A stretch of DNA of 58,198 bases, taken from assembly GCA_015061295.1 (NCBI GenBank), contig SUWU01000013.1, forward strand, positions 1-58,198. Direction: 5' to 3'. The notes beneath the pieces were generated by a model. It had not been told where the DNA came from and ran no database searches. It saw only the letters and a list, made by a program, of their open reading frames with translations. Shown in pieces: positions 1-7,812 of this stretch (position 1 is the stretch's first letter; each line of letters begins with the position of its first letter). This DNA comes from Lentimicrobiaceae bacterium. Lineage in GTDB: Bacteria; Bacteroidota; Bacteroidia; Bacteroidales; F082. Made by a program: the position numbers and the translations under genes.

Positions 1-63
1 GCGACCTTCCTTAAGCATCGCCATGTATTTGAGCAATGCTTCACGATCATGTTTTTTACGCAT
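1..63 (-). CDS. Probable transposase first ORF, N-terminal fragment
   Basis: Twenty-one codons are visible, starting at ATG 63-61 and open to the left edge. The fragment is rich in Lys and Arg (begins MRKKHDREALL), as expected for the helix-turn-helix start of an IS3-family OrfA, but it is too short for a firm call. The strongest support is the IS-like terminal sequence directly upstream. It could also be an unrelated small gene. Confidence 0.35.
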   Translation of the reverse strand, partial: MRKKHDREALLKYMAMLKEGR

Positions 64-70
64 AATAAAA

Positions 71-101
71 CCCCAAAAGTTTTTTGTCCAAACTTTTGGG
101 G
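71..101. repeat. Perfect 12-base inverted repeat at the IS edge
   Basis: CCCCAAAAGTTT at 71-82 pairs with AAACTTTTGGGG at 90-101 around a 7-base loop. In the minus-strand transcript this hairpin sits 8 bases before the start codon of the presumed transposase ORF. It could block read-through translation from outside the element, a known theme in insertion sequences; that role is inference. Confidence 0.55.
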
Positions 102-112
102 TCACTTCATTG

Positions 113-127
113 TTGATACGTCTCTAC
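113..127. repeat. Dispersed repeat word TTGATACGTCTCTAC
   Basis: The 15-base word is identical to 41285-41299, where it forms one arm of an imperfect palindrome. Here only one arm is present, three bases from the presumed insertion-sequence end at 109 and just after the stop codon of the 130-1443 gene. Confidence 0.5.
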
Positions 128-129
128 TT

Positions 130-1443
130 CTATTCTGAGACTGGGCGAACTGACCGACCGTAGTAGCGATTGTAGTTGTTCATGTACGTATTGACGCTAT
201 TGAAGAAGATGTAGCTCGCGTTGTTGTCGTAGCCGTCGATCGGAGTAGAACTCCAATAGTAGCCGAGCTCTCCGGCGCCGTAGAGCGATGACTCGTAACG
301 GCGACCCGCAGCAGAAAGAAATATACTGTTGCCGTTAGGTCCTGTAACCTTGTAGCCGTTAACGCCGTTCTGTGTCGTCCACTTCCATGTACATCTATCT
401 ACAAGTTCTTGACATTCCGTTTTCGTTGGCAATCTCCAGGAACCTCCCCAATTAGCTCTCGCAGCATCATATTGTGAGTTACCTTTTATATCATACATTT
501 GCTTACCGTATGTCTTACTATTACTTTCTGTATATGAAGATTTAGTGCTTGTCTCTCCCCATGCGTAGTAGTTGCCGTAGTCTTCTGGTTTGTTAGCTCC
601 CACGTTACAAGTAGCCCATTTAACGCTTAAGCCCAAGTCAACGTATTCGTGTCCGTTGATGTTACCATGGGTTTGGGCTTTTTCGGCTTTGTCGGTAACT
701 AACAACACCAAACCTCTCGGACTTTCCTTTGTCATATACTGAGCTCCTGAAAGGTATCCATTAGCCCGCAATAACGAAAGTTCTTCATTGGTCGGTATGC
801 GCCATGTATTATAACCATGCACAGACTGATTGTTAAGCTGGTTTATCACAGTACGTGGTTCACTATCAAAGTTTCCTATCTCCTCTGGAAAGACTTTCAG
901 ATATCCGTAAATAGTTTCAACAGATGTACGCTTGCGCAATGACACCGATGTATTTCCTCCGTTGACAGGAGCACTTGTCGGTGTAACAGGATTTATCGCT
1001 ATCTTGTTCGCTAATTTCTCCGCTATGCTTTTCATCATGTTTCTGTATGATGTCCCTGATGTCCATGTAGCGCCTTCTGTGGCTTGTATCGTACCTGATT
1101 GTACGTTGATAACCCTGACATCAACGTTGTATTGTCCCGCAACTATGTTGACGTCTCCGACTACAACATTTGAAACGTTCAGAATCTGGCCTATCCTAAC
1201 CATCTGTGATTCGGTGAACTTGCCCCTCTGGAAGTTCTGCTCATCTATAGCCTTATCAATCTGTGTCCTCTCAACCAAGGTATATCCTCTCGGCGAGAAA
1301 TAGGTGTTGAAAATAGCAGATAAGCCATCAACATCAGCCTGCGAGACTCCAACACCTGCGTTGAAATCCAATACCGCTATGCGCTGCGAATTTCCAGTAA
1401 CACACAACAGCAGCATAACTAAAATCATTAATGTCCTTTTCAT
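130..1443 (-). CDS. Secreted CsgG-like / Fib_succ_major domain protein
   Basis: The product is 437 residues. A type I signal peptide ends at about residue 19, leaving Gln20. Residues 21-150 resemble the CsgG/LpoB-type fold (begins RIAVLDF, includes LVERTQIDKAI and VVVGDVNI). After a linker, residues about 170-255 look like a short DUF1566-type segment (WRIPTNEELSLL). Residues about 265-437 match the Fibrobacter succinogenes major paralogous domain: EYVDLGLSVKWATCN, YYAWGE, WRLPTK, YWSST and a final RSVRPV. Such proteins are surface or periplasmic in Bacteroidota and have no firm function. It stands alone, with a terminator-like hairpin upstream separating it from the acyl-CoA genes. Confidence 0.8.
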   Translation of the reverse strand: MKRTLMILVMLLLCVTGNSQRIAVLDFNAGVGVSQADVDGLSAIFNTYFSPRGYTLVERTQIDKAIDEQNFQRGKFTESQMVRIGQILNVSNVVVGDVNIVAGQYNVDVRVINVQSGTIQATEGATWTSGTSYRNMMKSIAEKLANKIAINPVTPTSAPVNGGNTSVSLRKRTSVETIYGYLKVFPEEIGNFDSEPRTVINQLNNQSVHGYNTWRIPTNEELSLLRANGYLSGAQYMTKESPRGLVLLVTDKAEKAQTHGNINGHEYVDLGLSVKWATCNVGANKPEDYGNYYAWGETSTKSSYTESNSKTYGKQMYDIKGNSQYDAARANWGGSWRLPTKTECQELVDRCTWKWTTQNGVNGYKVTGPNGNSIFLSAAGRRYESSLYGAGELGYYWSSTPIDGYDNNASYIFFNSVNTYMNNYNRYYGRSVRPVSE

Positions 1444-1497
1444 AACTTTTTAAATTAAATTTTATGTTAATAATTTTTGAATCTTTGCAAACAAAAA

Positions 1498-1536
1498 AAA
1501 GACATACACCTTCAAGTCTATAAGGCGCATGTCTTT
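1498..1536 (-). terminator. Hairpin terminator after the mccB-hydratase operon
   Basis: AAAGACAT at 1498-1505 pairs with ATGTCTTT at 1529-1536, with inner CCTT/AAGG pairing. On the minus strand it is followed by a T-rich run (A run at 1493-1500 on the plus strand). It lies about 275 bases beyond the hydratase stop codon, so it may end that operon's long 3' tail. Confidence 0.6.
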
Positions 1537-1763
1537 CAGTGAAATATTATGTTCTAATGAATTTAAGCCATCGTTAAATTTCGCATAGGGGGGGTAAAAT
1601 ACTGATAACAAATGACTTGTATTTATCAAAAGTCATCTGCATCATTACTTCTAACATCTTAATATGATTAAATAAAAATGTCATCTGCAAGCGTTTATCC
1701 CCTTTAACTTAATGTTGGCAAATGTAAGATTTTTTTTAAACACAGGAAATAAAAAAAAATTAG

Positions 1764-1811
1764 CAGTCAGTGTCAAAGTCAGTGTCAGTGTCATTGTTCA
1801 TTGTACATTGT
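1764..1811. repeat. Low-complexity TGTCAGTG / CATTGTTCATTG tract
   Basis: Short related words are strung together and end exactly at the hydratase stop codon. The same words recur at 33704-33757, 42046-42140 and 43035-43130. Confidence 0.75.
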
Positions 1812-2576
1812 TCATTTCAAAAACTCCCTCATCCTCTCTTGGGCGTCGTCGCTCATTCGTTCCTGCGCTATCAGCTGCGCCGTCATATCAAAGACGCTAC
1901 TATATGGATTGCTTATCCCTCCTACGTTTCTGATGAGATGCTTGCAGTCTCTGATGGCATCGGGCGAGGCTTTCAAGAGATCGTCGATATAAGCATCTAA
2001 TTTCTTATTGATTTCGTCGATGTCGCCAACGAAATTAACGAGCTTATAATCTCTTGCTTCTTGTGCCGTGAACTTTCTTCCCGAGAGCATGAGGTCACGC
2101 GCCGGCGCCTCTCCACATCGTGCCATGACGAAAGGCGATATCGTCGCTGGCGTCAGTCCCAACTTCACCTCACTAAAGGCGAAGACGGTATCTTTCTCCG
2201 CAAGGACGATGTCGGAAGCCGCCGTGATGCCGTTACCGCCTCCTATCACCGCGCCATGGACGAGAGTGATGACTGGCTTGTTACAGAAATATATCTTCTG
2301 GAATAACTTAGATAATCTTTTGGCGTCTTCTAAATTTTGGTTGTAGCCGAAAGACGCTATGTCTTTCATATAGTTGATGTCAGCTCCTGCACAGAACGAC
2401 TTGCCATTGCCGCATATCTCTATCACCCTGATGTCGTCGCGAGCATCTAACCAATCGACGGCTTCTGTGAGTTCTTTTATCATGAGGGCGTTCATCGCGT
2501 TACGAACCTCTGGACGGTTCAAGGCGATACGTGCCACGTTCTTCTCTATCCCTATTTGTAATGTCGTGAAATCCAT
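1812..2576 (-). CDS. Enoyl-CoA hydratase, probable methylglutaconyl-CoA hydratase
   Basis: A crotonase-superfamily protein of 254 residues. The oxyanion-hole segment is CGNGKSFCAGADINYMKDI, and a second motif GAVIGGGNGITAASDIVLAEK is followed by FAFSEVKLGLTPATISPFV, a stretch typical of the leucine-pathway hydratases. The crotonase fold binds acyl-CoA and hydrates the double bond. It starts 9 bases after the stop of the carboxylase beta subunit, so the two are almost surely co-transcribed, and the pair matches consecutive steps of leucine breakdown (methylcrotonyl-CoA to methylglutaconyl-CoA to HMG-CoA). A generic enoyl-CoA hydratase remains possible. Confidence 0.82.
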   Translation of the reverse strand: MDFTTLQIGIEKNVARIALNRPEVRNAMNALMIKELTEAVDWLDARDDIRVIEICGNGKSFCAGADINYMKDIASFGYNQNLEDAKRLSKLFQKIYFCNKPVITLVHGAVIGGGNGITAASDIVLAEKDTVFAFSEVKLGLTPATISPFVMARCGEAPARDLMLSGRKFTAQEARDYKLVNFVGDIDEINKKLDAYIDDLLKASPDAIRDCKHLIRNVGGISNPYSSVFDMTAQLIAQERMSDDAQERMREFLK

Positions 2577-2585
2577 CTTTTTAAA

Positions 2586-4193
2586 TTACATTCTAAACAC
2601 TCCGAACTGTAATGGAGGGAACGGCTGGTTCAACGAGGCTGCTATTCCCATCGCCAATATCTTACGAGTATCGACAGGGTCGATGATGCCATCGTCCCAG
2701 AGGCGTGCGGTGCTGTAAAAGGCCGAGCCTTCGTAGTCGTACTTAGCTAAAATATCTGTCCTTATCTTATTCAGTTCTTCCTTTGAAATCTCCAAGCCTC
2801 TGCTCTTATATTGTTCTTCTTTCACTGTAGTGAGAACACTTGCGGCCTGCTCTCCTCCCATGACAGAAATCTTGGCGTTAGGCCACATGAACAACAATCT
2901 CGGACTATAGGCGCGTCCTGCCATGCCGTAGTTGCCAGCTCCGAAAGAGCCGCCGAAGATGACGGTGAACTTAGGCACGTTGGCGTTGCTGACAGCATGA
3001 ACCATCTTAGCTCCGTCTTTGGCGATACCGCCACATTCATATTGTTTTCCTACCATGAAACCTGTGACATTCTGCAAGAAGACAAGCGGTATGTTACGCT
3101 GACAACACAGCTCTATGAAATGCGTCGCCTTCAGTGCCGACTCGGAGAACAGCACTCCGTAGTTTGCTATGATACCTACTGGAAATCCCATGATATGGGC
3201 GAATCCGCATACTATCGTCGTGGCATAACGAGCCTTGAACTCTTGGAAGCGGCTGCCATCGACGAGACGCGCTATCACCTCTCTCGGATCGACGAGTTGT
3301 CGTAGATCGACGGGTGCGATGCCATATAAATCTTCTGGGTCATACAAAGGCGCTTCTATAGGAAGCAGGTCTAACTTCTGTTTCTCTCTCTTCTCTAAAG
3401 TCTTGAAGATGTTACGACATATCTGCATGGCGTGACTGTCGTTCTCCGCGAGATGGTCGGCAACACCCGACACCGAGGTGTGCATGTCAGCGCCGCCGAG
3501 TTCTTCGGCAGTGACTATCTCCCCGGTAGCGGCTTTCACCAAAGGAGGTCCTGCGAGATATATCGTCCCTTGATTTCTAACGATGATAGTCTCGTCGCTC
3601 ATGGCAGGCACGTAAGCTCCGCCTGCTGTACACATTCCCATCACTATGGCGATTTGCGGTATTCCCATCGCCGACATACGAGCTTGGTTATAGAAGAAAC
3701 GACCGAAGTGATCTCTGTCGGGGAACACCGTGTCTTGTTCTGGCAAGAAGGCTCCGCCACTATCGACCATATAGACGCACGGCAACTTATTCTCCATTGC
3801 GATCTCCTGCGCACGAAGATGTTTCTTCACCGTATATTGCATATAAGTACCGCCTTTTACAGTAGCGTCGTTGGCGACTATCATAGCCTCACGACCTTGT
3901 ATTATTCCTATTCCTGTGACGATACCAGCTGAAGGGAAGTCGTTGTTATAAGTATCATAAGCTGCCATAGGCGACAGCTCCAAAAAAGGAGTGTTTTTAT
4001 CGATAAGCTGATCGATGCGTTCGCGAGCAAGTAACTTATGACGTTTCTTATGCTTCTCGATAGCTACAGCGCCACCGCCTTGCATACTCATCGCCATGCC
4101 TTCACGATAACGAGCCATCAAATCCATATAGGCTTTCTTATTATCTTGAAACTCCTTGCTATTGGGATTTATCTGTGACTTTAGTATTTGCAA
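2586..4193 (-). CDS. mccB: Methylcrotonyl-CoA carboxylase carboxyltransferase (beta) subunit
   Basis: A 535-residue carboxyltransferase of the usual length for methylcrotonyl-CoA carboxylase beta. Recognisable segments are [65 protein letters not shown] with [17 protein letters not shown], and near the C-terminus [19 protein letters not shown]. It moves carboxyl from biotin to the acyl-CoA. The biotin-carboxylase/biotin-carrier subunit is not adjacent or anywhere in the window. Propionyl-CoA or geranyl-CoA carboxylase beta subunits are relatives, but the motif set and the neighbouring hydratase favour methylcrotonyl-CoA. Confidence 0.88.
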   Translation of the reverse strand: MQILKSQINPNSKEFQDNKKAYMDLMARYREGMAMSMQGGGAVAIEKHKKRHKLLARERIDQLIDKNTPFLELSPMAAYDTYNNDFPSAGIVTGIGIIQGREAMIVANDATVKGGTYMQYTVKKHLRAQEIAMENKLPCVYMVDSGGAFLPEQDTVFPDRDHFGRFFYNQARMSAMGIPQIAIVMGMCTAGGAYVPAMSDETIIVRNQGTIYLAGPPLVKAATGEIVTAEELGGADMHTSVSGVADHLAENDSHAMQICRNIFKTLEKREKQKLDLLPIEAPLYDPEDLYGIAPVDLRQLVDPREVIARLVDGSRFQEFKARYATTIVCGFAHIMGFPVGIIANYGVLFSESALKATHFIELCCQRNIPLVFLQNVTGFMVGKQYECGGIAKDGAKMVHAVSNANVPKFTVIFGGSFGAGNYGMAGRAYSPRLLFMWPNAKISVMGGEQAASVLTTVKEEQYKSRGLEISKEELNKIRTDILAKYDYEGSAFYSTARLWDDGIIDPVDTRKILAMGIAASLNQPFPPLQFGVFRM

Positions 4194-4217
4194 AATGTTA
4201 TGATTTTTTTATTTCTG

Positions 4218-4225
4218 CAAATATA
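4218..4225 (-). promoter_or_regulatory. TAnnTTTG promoter element for mccB
   Basis: TATATTTG on the minus strand, 25 bases before the start codon, matches the Bacteroidota -7 element. No clear -33 TTTG was seen. Confidence 0.5.
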
Positions 4226-4276
4226 AAAAAATGACTAAAGTCCGAAGACAAAAGAGAAAAGATTTTTTTTAAGCGT

Positions 4277-4906
4277 TCAACTAAAGAAAAGATGCTCCAC
4301 CAAGATCTTTATTCCTAACATTATCAATATCACACCTCCGACTATCTCGGCAGTTTTGCTGTAACGCGAGCCGAATACATTTCCTATCTTAACACCAAAG
4401 AAAGAAAATAAAAATGTCGTTATGCCTATTACGAGAACTGACTTCCAGATATTGACTTTCAGGAAAGCAAACGTCACTCCTACTGCAAGAGCATCGATAC
4501 TCGTGGCAATAGCTAAGATTAACATGGTTTTGAAACTGTTGAACTTTGACGATGACGATGACGATGACGATGGCAATGACGATGACAATGATGACAATGA
4601 CGATGATGATGACGATGACAATGACGATGATGACTCTCCAGCGGCTTCTCTTATCATATTGACTCCTATGATAGTAAGTAATCCGAAGGCTATCCAATGG
4701 TCGATATGTGTTATAAACTGTTCAAACTGAGCTCCGAGCAAATATCCTATCAGTGGCATAAGAGCCTGAAAGAAGCCAAACCAAAGTCCGCACGACAAAG
4801 CCATCTTGAGAGAGAACTTCTTAGTCGATAAGCCTTGACAGATGGAGACTGAGAAAGCATCCATCGATAGAGCGATACTGATAGTTATGAGTGATATTAT
4901 GTCCAT
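4277..4906 (-). CDS. mntP: MntP-like manganese efflux pump with a poly-Ser insertion
   Basis: An inner-membrane protein of 209 residues with about six membrane segments. The family's two Asp-containing repeats are present: SMDAFSVSICQG (Asp16) and TSIDALAVGVTFAF (Asp138). MntP normally has about 185-190 residues; the excess is a run of about 29 residues, nearly all Ser with a few Leu and one Pro (92-120), in the central loop. It is encoded by a GATGAC-type microsatellite. The reading frame stays open, so the protein is probably intact. The start codon lies 9 bases downstream of tRNA-Pro, suggesting transcription from the tRNA promoter. Confidence 0.85.
   Translation of the reverse strand: MDIISLITISIALSMDAFSVSICQGLSTKKFSLKMALSCGLWFGFFQALMPLIGYLLGAQFEQFITHIDHWIAFGLLTIIGVNMIREAAGESSSSLSSSSSSSLSSLSSSLPSSSSSSSSKFNSFKTMLILAIATSIDALAVGVTFAFLKVNIWKSVLVIGITTFLFSFFGVKIGNVFGSRYSKTAEIVGGVILIMLGIKILVEHLFFS
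4547..4633. repeat. GATGAC hexamer microsatellite inside mntP
   Basis: About 14 hexamer-like units (GATGAC, AATGAC, GATGAT) encode Ser92-Ser120 on the minus strand. The same DNA read on the plus strand gives Asp runs, which explains an Asp-rich shadow frame. Confidence 0.9.
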
Positions 4907-4915
4907 GTTCTAAAG

Positions 4916-4989
4916 TCGGGATGACAAGATTCGAACTTGCGGCCTCTTCGTCCCGAACGAAGCGCGCTACCGGACTGCGCTACATCCCG
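4916..4989 (-). tRNA. tRNA-Pro (anticodon CGG)
   Basis: The 74-base cloverleaf has acceptor CGGGATG/CATCCCG, a D arm containing AGTCCGGTAG, anticodon stem CTTCG/CGAAG with loop TTCGGGA (anticodon CGG), and a T loop TTCGAAT. Discriminator base is A and no CCA is encoded. It lies just upstream of mntP. Confidence 0.96.
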
Positions 4990-5001
4990 AAATAACGTGT
5001 G

Positions 5002-5033
5002 CAAAGATACACTTTTTTCCTCAAAACGGCAAA
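5002..5033 (-). promoter_or_regulatory. Promoter of tRNA-Pro
   Basis: Minus-strand -7 element TATCTTTG (5002-5009) with TTTG at 5030-5033 at a 20-base gap, ending 12 bases before the tRNA. The -33 element overlaps the inverted repeat downstream of the aldolase gene. Confidence 0.65.
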
Positions 5034-5081
5034 GGATTAAAGGAAGTAAGTAAACATATAACTTCAACCCTTTAATCCTTT
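5031..5081 (-). terminator. Inverted repeat after the aldolase gene
   Basis: AAAGGATTAAAGG (5031-5043) pairs perfectly with CCTTTAATCCTTT (5069-5081). There is no strong T run after it on the minus strand, so it may be a weak terminator. One arm belongs to a TTTAATCC-type simple repeat. Confidence 0.45.
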
Positions 5082-5095
5082 AACCTTTTAATCTT

Positions 5096-6100
5096 TTATT
5101 TCTCTAATTTATCGTTTGAACCAAGAACGTTGATGATTTTATGTTCATAAAGTTTCTGCATACTATCACGTGCTGGTCCTAAGTATTTACGAGGATCAAA
5201 TTCGCCTGGTTTCTCAGCCAATGTCTTACGTACTGCTGCTGTCATAGCGAGGCGACTATCAGAGTCGATGTTGATTTTACATACTGCCGACTTAGCTGCT
5301 TTACGAAGTTGTTCTTCTGGGATACCGACAGCTGCCACCATTTTACCACCGTATTTGTTGATTGTATCGACATCGTCTTGTGGCACTGATGATGAGCCGT
5401 GAAGTACGATAGGGAATCCAGGGAGTTCTTTCTCTATAGCTGCCAATACGTCGAATGCCAATGGAGGAGGAAGCAGACGTCCTGTCTCAGGATCTAATGT
5501 ACATTGCTCTGGAGTGAATTTATATGCACCATGTGATGTTCCGATAGAGATTGCCAATGAGTCGCAGCCTGTCTTGGTAACGAAATCGACTACTTCTTCA
5601 GGTTTTGTATAATGGCTTTCTTCTGCACTGACTTCGTCTTCAACACCAGCCAAGACTCCGAGTTCGCCTTCTACTGTGACATCAAATTGATGTGCATACT
5701 CAACGACTTTCTTTGTCAAGGCGACATTCTCTTCGTATGGAAGATGTGAGCCATCGATCATGACAGATGAAAAACCCATATCGATACATGACTTACATGT
5801 CTCGAAGCTATCACCATGGTCTAAGTGAAGGACTATCTCTGGCTTCTCGCAGCCTAATTCTTTAGCATAAGCCACAGCACCTTCTGCCATATAACGAAGC
5901 AATGTTTGATTTGCATAGTCGCGAGCGCCTTTTGACACTTGCAAGATGACAGGAGATTTTGTATCGACAGAAGCCTTAATGATAGCTTGGAGTTGTTCCA
6001 TATTATTGAAATTAAATGCTGGGATAGCATAACCTCCTTTAACGGCTTTGGCAAACATCTCACGGGTGTTGACAAGTCCTAATGTTTTGTAATTTATCAT
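5096..6100 (-). CDS. Class II fructose-bisphosphate aldolase
   Basis: A cytoplasmic Zn-dependent aldolase of 334 residues that splits fructose 1,6-bisphosphate into two triose phosphates. Visible active-site segments are HLDHGDSFE (Asp94, His95), GSHLPYEEN, VEGELGVLAGVED, the Zn/phosphate segment SIGTSHGAYKF (His190) and VLHGSSSVP (His234). It is the longer ketose-bisphosphate aldolase type common in Bacteroidota. It is monocistronic, with its own TAnnTTTG element upstream. Confidence 0.93.
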   Translation of the reverse strand: MINYKTLGLVNTREMFAKAVKGGYAIPAFNFNNMEQLQAIIKASVDTKSPVILQVSKGARDYANQTLLRYMAEGAVAYAKELGCEKPEIVLHLDHGDSFETCKSCIDMGFSSVMIDGSHLPYEENVALTKKVVEYAHQFDVTVEGELGVLAGVEDEVSAEESHYTKPEEVVDFVTKTGCDSLAISIGTSHGAYKFTPEQCTLDPETGRLLPPPLAFDVLAAIEKELPGFPIVLHGSSSVPQDDVDTINKYGGKMVAAVGIPEEQLRKAAKSAVCKINIDSDSRLAMTAAVRKTLAEKPGEFDPRKYLGPARDSMQKLYEHKIINVLGSNDKLEK

Positions 6101-6130
6101 ATTATATCTATTTTATTGTTAATATTTCTT

Positions 6131-6170
6131 TGGCTGTCAGCTTTAGCCATTGAATGTTGGCTGCTGGCAT
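6131..6170. repeat. GGCTGTCAGC-type low-complexity tract
   Basis: Imperfect words (TGGCTGTCAGC, TTTAGCCATTG, TTGGCTGCTGGC) between the aldolase and antiporter genes. Similar words occur inside the LD-carboxypeptidase gene at 8188-8232. Confidence 0.55.
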
Positions 6171-6183
6171 TTTTTTAGGTCTG

Positions 6184-6191
6184 CAAAAGTA
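6184..6191 (-). promoter_or_regulatory. TAnnTTTG element for the aldolase gene
   Basis: TACTTTTG on the minus strand, 84 bases before the start codon and directly after the antiporter stop. The repeat tract at 6131-6170 would lie in the 5' leader. Confidence 0.5.
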
Positions 6192-6199
6192 ATAAAAAA

Positions 6200-7708
6200 T
6201 TAATTTCGTTTACTTCGTATTTTTGATATTCTATCCAAGAATGTGAATGTCTTTTGAGCTTCTTCTGTCTCTTCATTCTTTGCGGAGATAAGTAGAAGTT
6301 TATCGCCTTTTTTAAGGAACAGTTTTCCATTAGGCACGATGTACTTATTTCTACGTTCCACTATCATTACGAGGGTTCCTTCTGGCAGCGGATAGTCTTT
6401 AAGATATGCCTCATCTTTAACGACTTGTTGTTGTAAGATAGTGTTGAGTTCTTCAGGAATATCGACGCCGAAGTTTTCTGGGCCGTCGTCTTTTTCGGTA
6501 CTTAGTCGCAGCCAATTAGCTACTTTTGGTATTGTAGTACCTTGTATAATCAGTGATGTAAGAGTGATGAAGAAAACCATATTGAATATAAATTCTCCGC
6601 CTTCCACGCCTTCTACCATGGGATAAGTAGCGAATATGATAGGAGCGGCGCCTCTCAATCCGACCCATGAGATAAACACCTTAGATCTTTTAAATATTCC
6701 TTTGAAGGGAAGAAGGCATAGCCACACCGAGAGAGGACGGCCTATGAAGATAACGAAGAGTCCTACTATCAGAGCTGGCAATGCTATTTTAAACATCTCA
6801 TTAGGATTGACGAGAAGTCCTAAGACAAGGAACATCACTATCTGAACGAGCCACGTCACGCCGTCTAAGAAAGAGCTGATACTCTTCGACTCTGTCATCT
6901 TTGAATTTCCCATCACGATGCCGGCCACATAAACTGCAAGATAGCCATTACCTTTAAGCAAGTTGGTAAATGAGAAGATAAAGAATATGAAACTCAACAT
7001 CAAAATTGGGTACAACGTTTTGTTGGGAAGATCCAATTTATTGATAACCCAGACAAATACCTTGCCGAGAACAAAACCGAATATCAAGCCGAAGCCAAAC
7101 TGAAGGAAGAAATTCACTATTATCCTCCATACCTCAAGGTCTGCAGTCTCGCCTCCCTGTATTATCTGTATCATCACTATGGTGAGCATATAAGCCATCG
7201 GGTCGTTACTACCGCTCTCAAATTCGAGCAGCGGCTGCAGCCTGTTACGTAGTCCCATCTTCTGCGACCTCAGGATGTTAAACACAGAGGCGGAGTCTGT
7301 TGACGACATCGTCGCCGCAAGAAGAAGAGCCAGTGTCAGAGGAATCTGTATCACATGAGAGAAGGCATGCGATATTCCATAGATAAAAAATCCAGTGAAT
7401 ACGGTGGTGAGCAGCACTCCTACTGTCGAGAGCATCACGCCAGCGCCAAGTATCGGCTTGATATCGCTAAACTTTGTATCCATACCACCAGAGAAAAGAA
7501 TGATGGTAAGAGCTACCATGCCTATAATCTGAGCGTATTTGTAGTTGTCGAATCTTATGCCTATGCCATCAGTGCCGAGCAACATACCAACAAGTAAGAA
7601 CACCAACAGGACAGGAACTCCAAACCTATATCCTGTCTTACTTAACACTATACTTATAAACCATATAATGGAACCTACTAAAAGTACATTTTCTGGAGTA
7701 ATAATCAT
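6200..7708 (-). CDS. Potassium/proton antiporter, NhaP2/CvrA type
   Basis: A 502-residue CPA-family antiporter. The first 390 residues form about 12 membrane segments with family motifs LLVGMLLGTDGIGI, LFSGGMDTKF, ATMSSTDSASVFNILR, the FESGSNDPMAYMLT core and WVGLRGAAPIIFAT. The C-terminal 100 residues are cytoplasmic and include an RCK/TrkA-C-like domain (LPEGTLVMIVERRNKYIVP, GDKLLLIS). It probably exchanges K+ or Na+ for protons and is gated through the C-terminal domain. It is monocistronic, and the upstream TATCTTTG fits its own promoter. Confidence 0.88.
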   Translation of the reverse strand: MIITPENVLLVGSIIWFISIVLSKTGYRFGVPVLLVFLLVGMLLGTDGIGIRFDNYKYAQIIGMVALTIILFSGGMDTKFSDIKPILGAGVMLSTVGVLLTTVFTGFFIYGISHAFSHVIQIPLTLALLLAATMSSTDSASVFNILRSQKMGLRNRLQPLLEFESGSNDPMAYMLTIVMIQIIQGGETADLEVWRIIVNFFLQFGFGLIFGFVLGKVFVWVINKLDLPNKTLYPILMLSFIFFIFSFTNLLKGNGYLAVYVAGIVMGNSKMTESKSISSFLDGVTWLVQIVMFLVLGLLVNPNEMFKIALPALIVGLFVIFIGRPLSVWLCLLPFKGIFKRSKVFISWVGLRGAAPIIFATYPMVEGVEGGEFIFNMVFFITLTSLIIQGTTIPKVANWLRLSTEKDDGPENFGVDIPEELNTILQQQVVKDEAYLKDYPLPEGTLVMIVERRNKYIVPNGKLFLKKGDKLLLISAKNEETEEAQKTFTFLDRISKIRSKRN

Positions 7709-7758
7709 GACATCAACACTTTACAAACACACTATATTACATATGATTAACATGTTTG

Positions 7759-7766
7759 CAAAGATA
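7759..7766 (-). promoter_or_regulatory. TAnnTTTG element for the antiporter gene
   Basis: TATCTTTG on the minus strand, giving a leader of about 45-50 bases. Confidence 0.5.
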
Positions 7767-7812
7767 ATGTTTTTTTATGAGAAATAAAAGTGTCTTAGCT
7801 TATAAAATGATT

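Larger units (their letters stand above)
1..109 (-). mobile_element. Edge of an IS3-like insertion sequence (partial)
   Basis: On the minus strand the element would begin at 109 with a TGAAGTGACCCCAAAAG-type end, which starts with TG and resembles IS3/IS150-group terminal repeats as I remember them. A short open reading frame starts 46 bases inside it and runs off the left edge. A perfect 12-base inverted repeat (71-82 with 90-101) lies between the end and the start codon. Only one end is visible, so the family call is tentative. Confidence 0.4.
1444..1811. other. Intergenic stretch, 368 bases
   Basis: No convincing gene lies here. The stretch holds the terminator-like hairpin at 1498-1536, a run of seven G at 1588-1594, AT-rich sequence, and a low-complexity tract at 1764-1811 reaching the stop codon of the next minus-strand gene. 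Short plus-strand reading frames near 1712-2000 are shadows of that tract and of the hydratase gene. Confidence 0.7.

Noticed and set aside
2811-3932. Long plus-strand frames opposite mccB
   Set aside because: They lack any recognisable domain and lie fully antisense to a well conserved carboxyltransferase gene.
4422-4730. Plus-strand frame rich in Asp opposite mntP
   Set aside because: It is the antisense reading of the GATGAC tract; mntP on the minus strand has conserved family motifs on both sides.
4907-5030. Manganese riboswitch (yybP-ykoY type) before mntP
   Set aside because: The upstream sequence is a complete tRNA-Pro with its promoter; only 9 bases separate the tRNA from the start codon.
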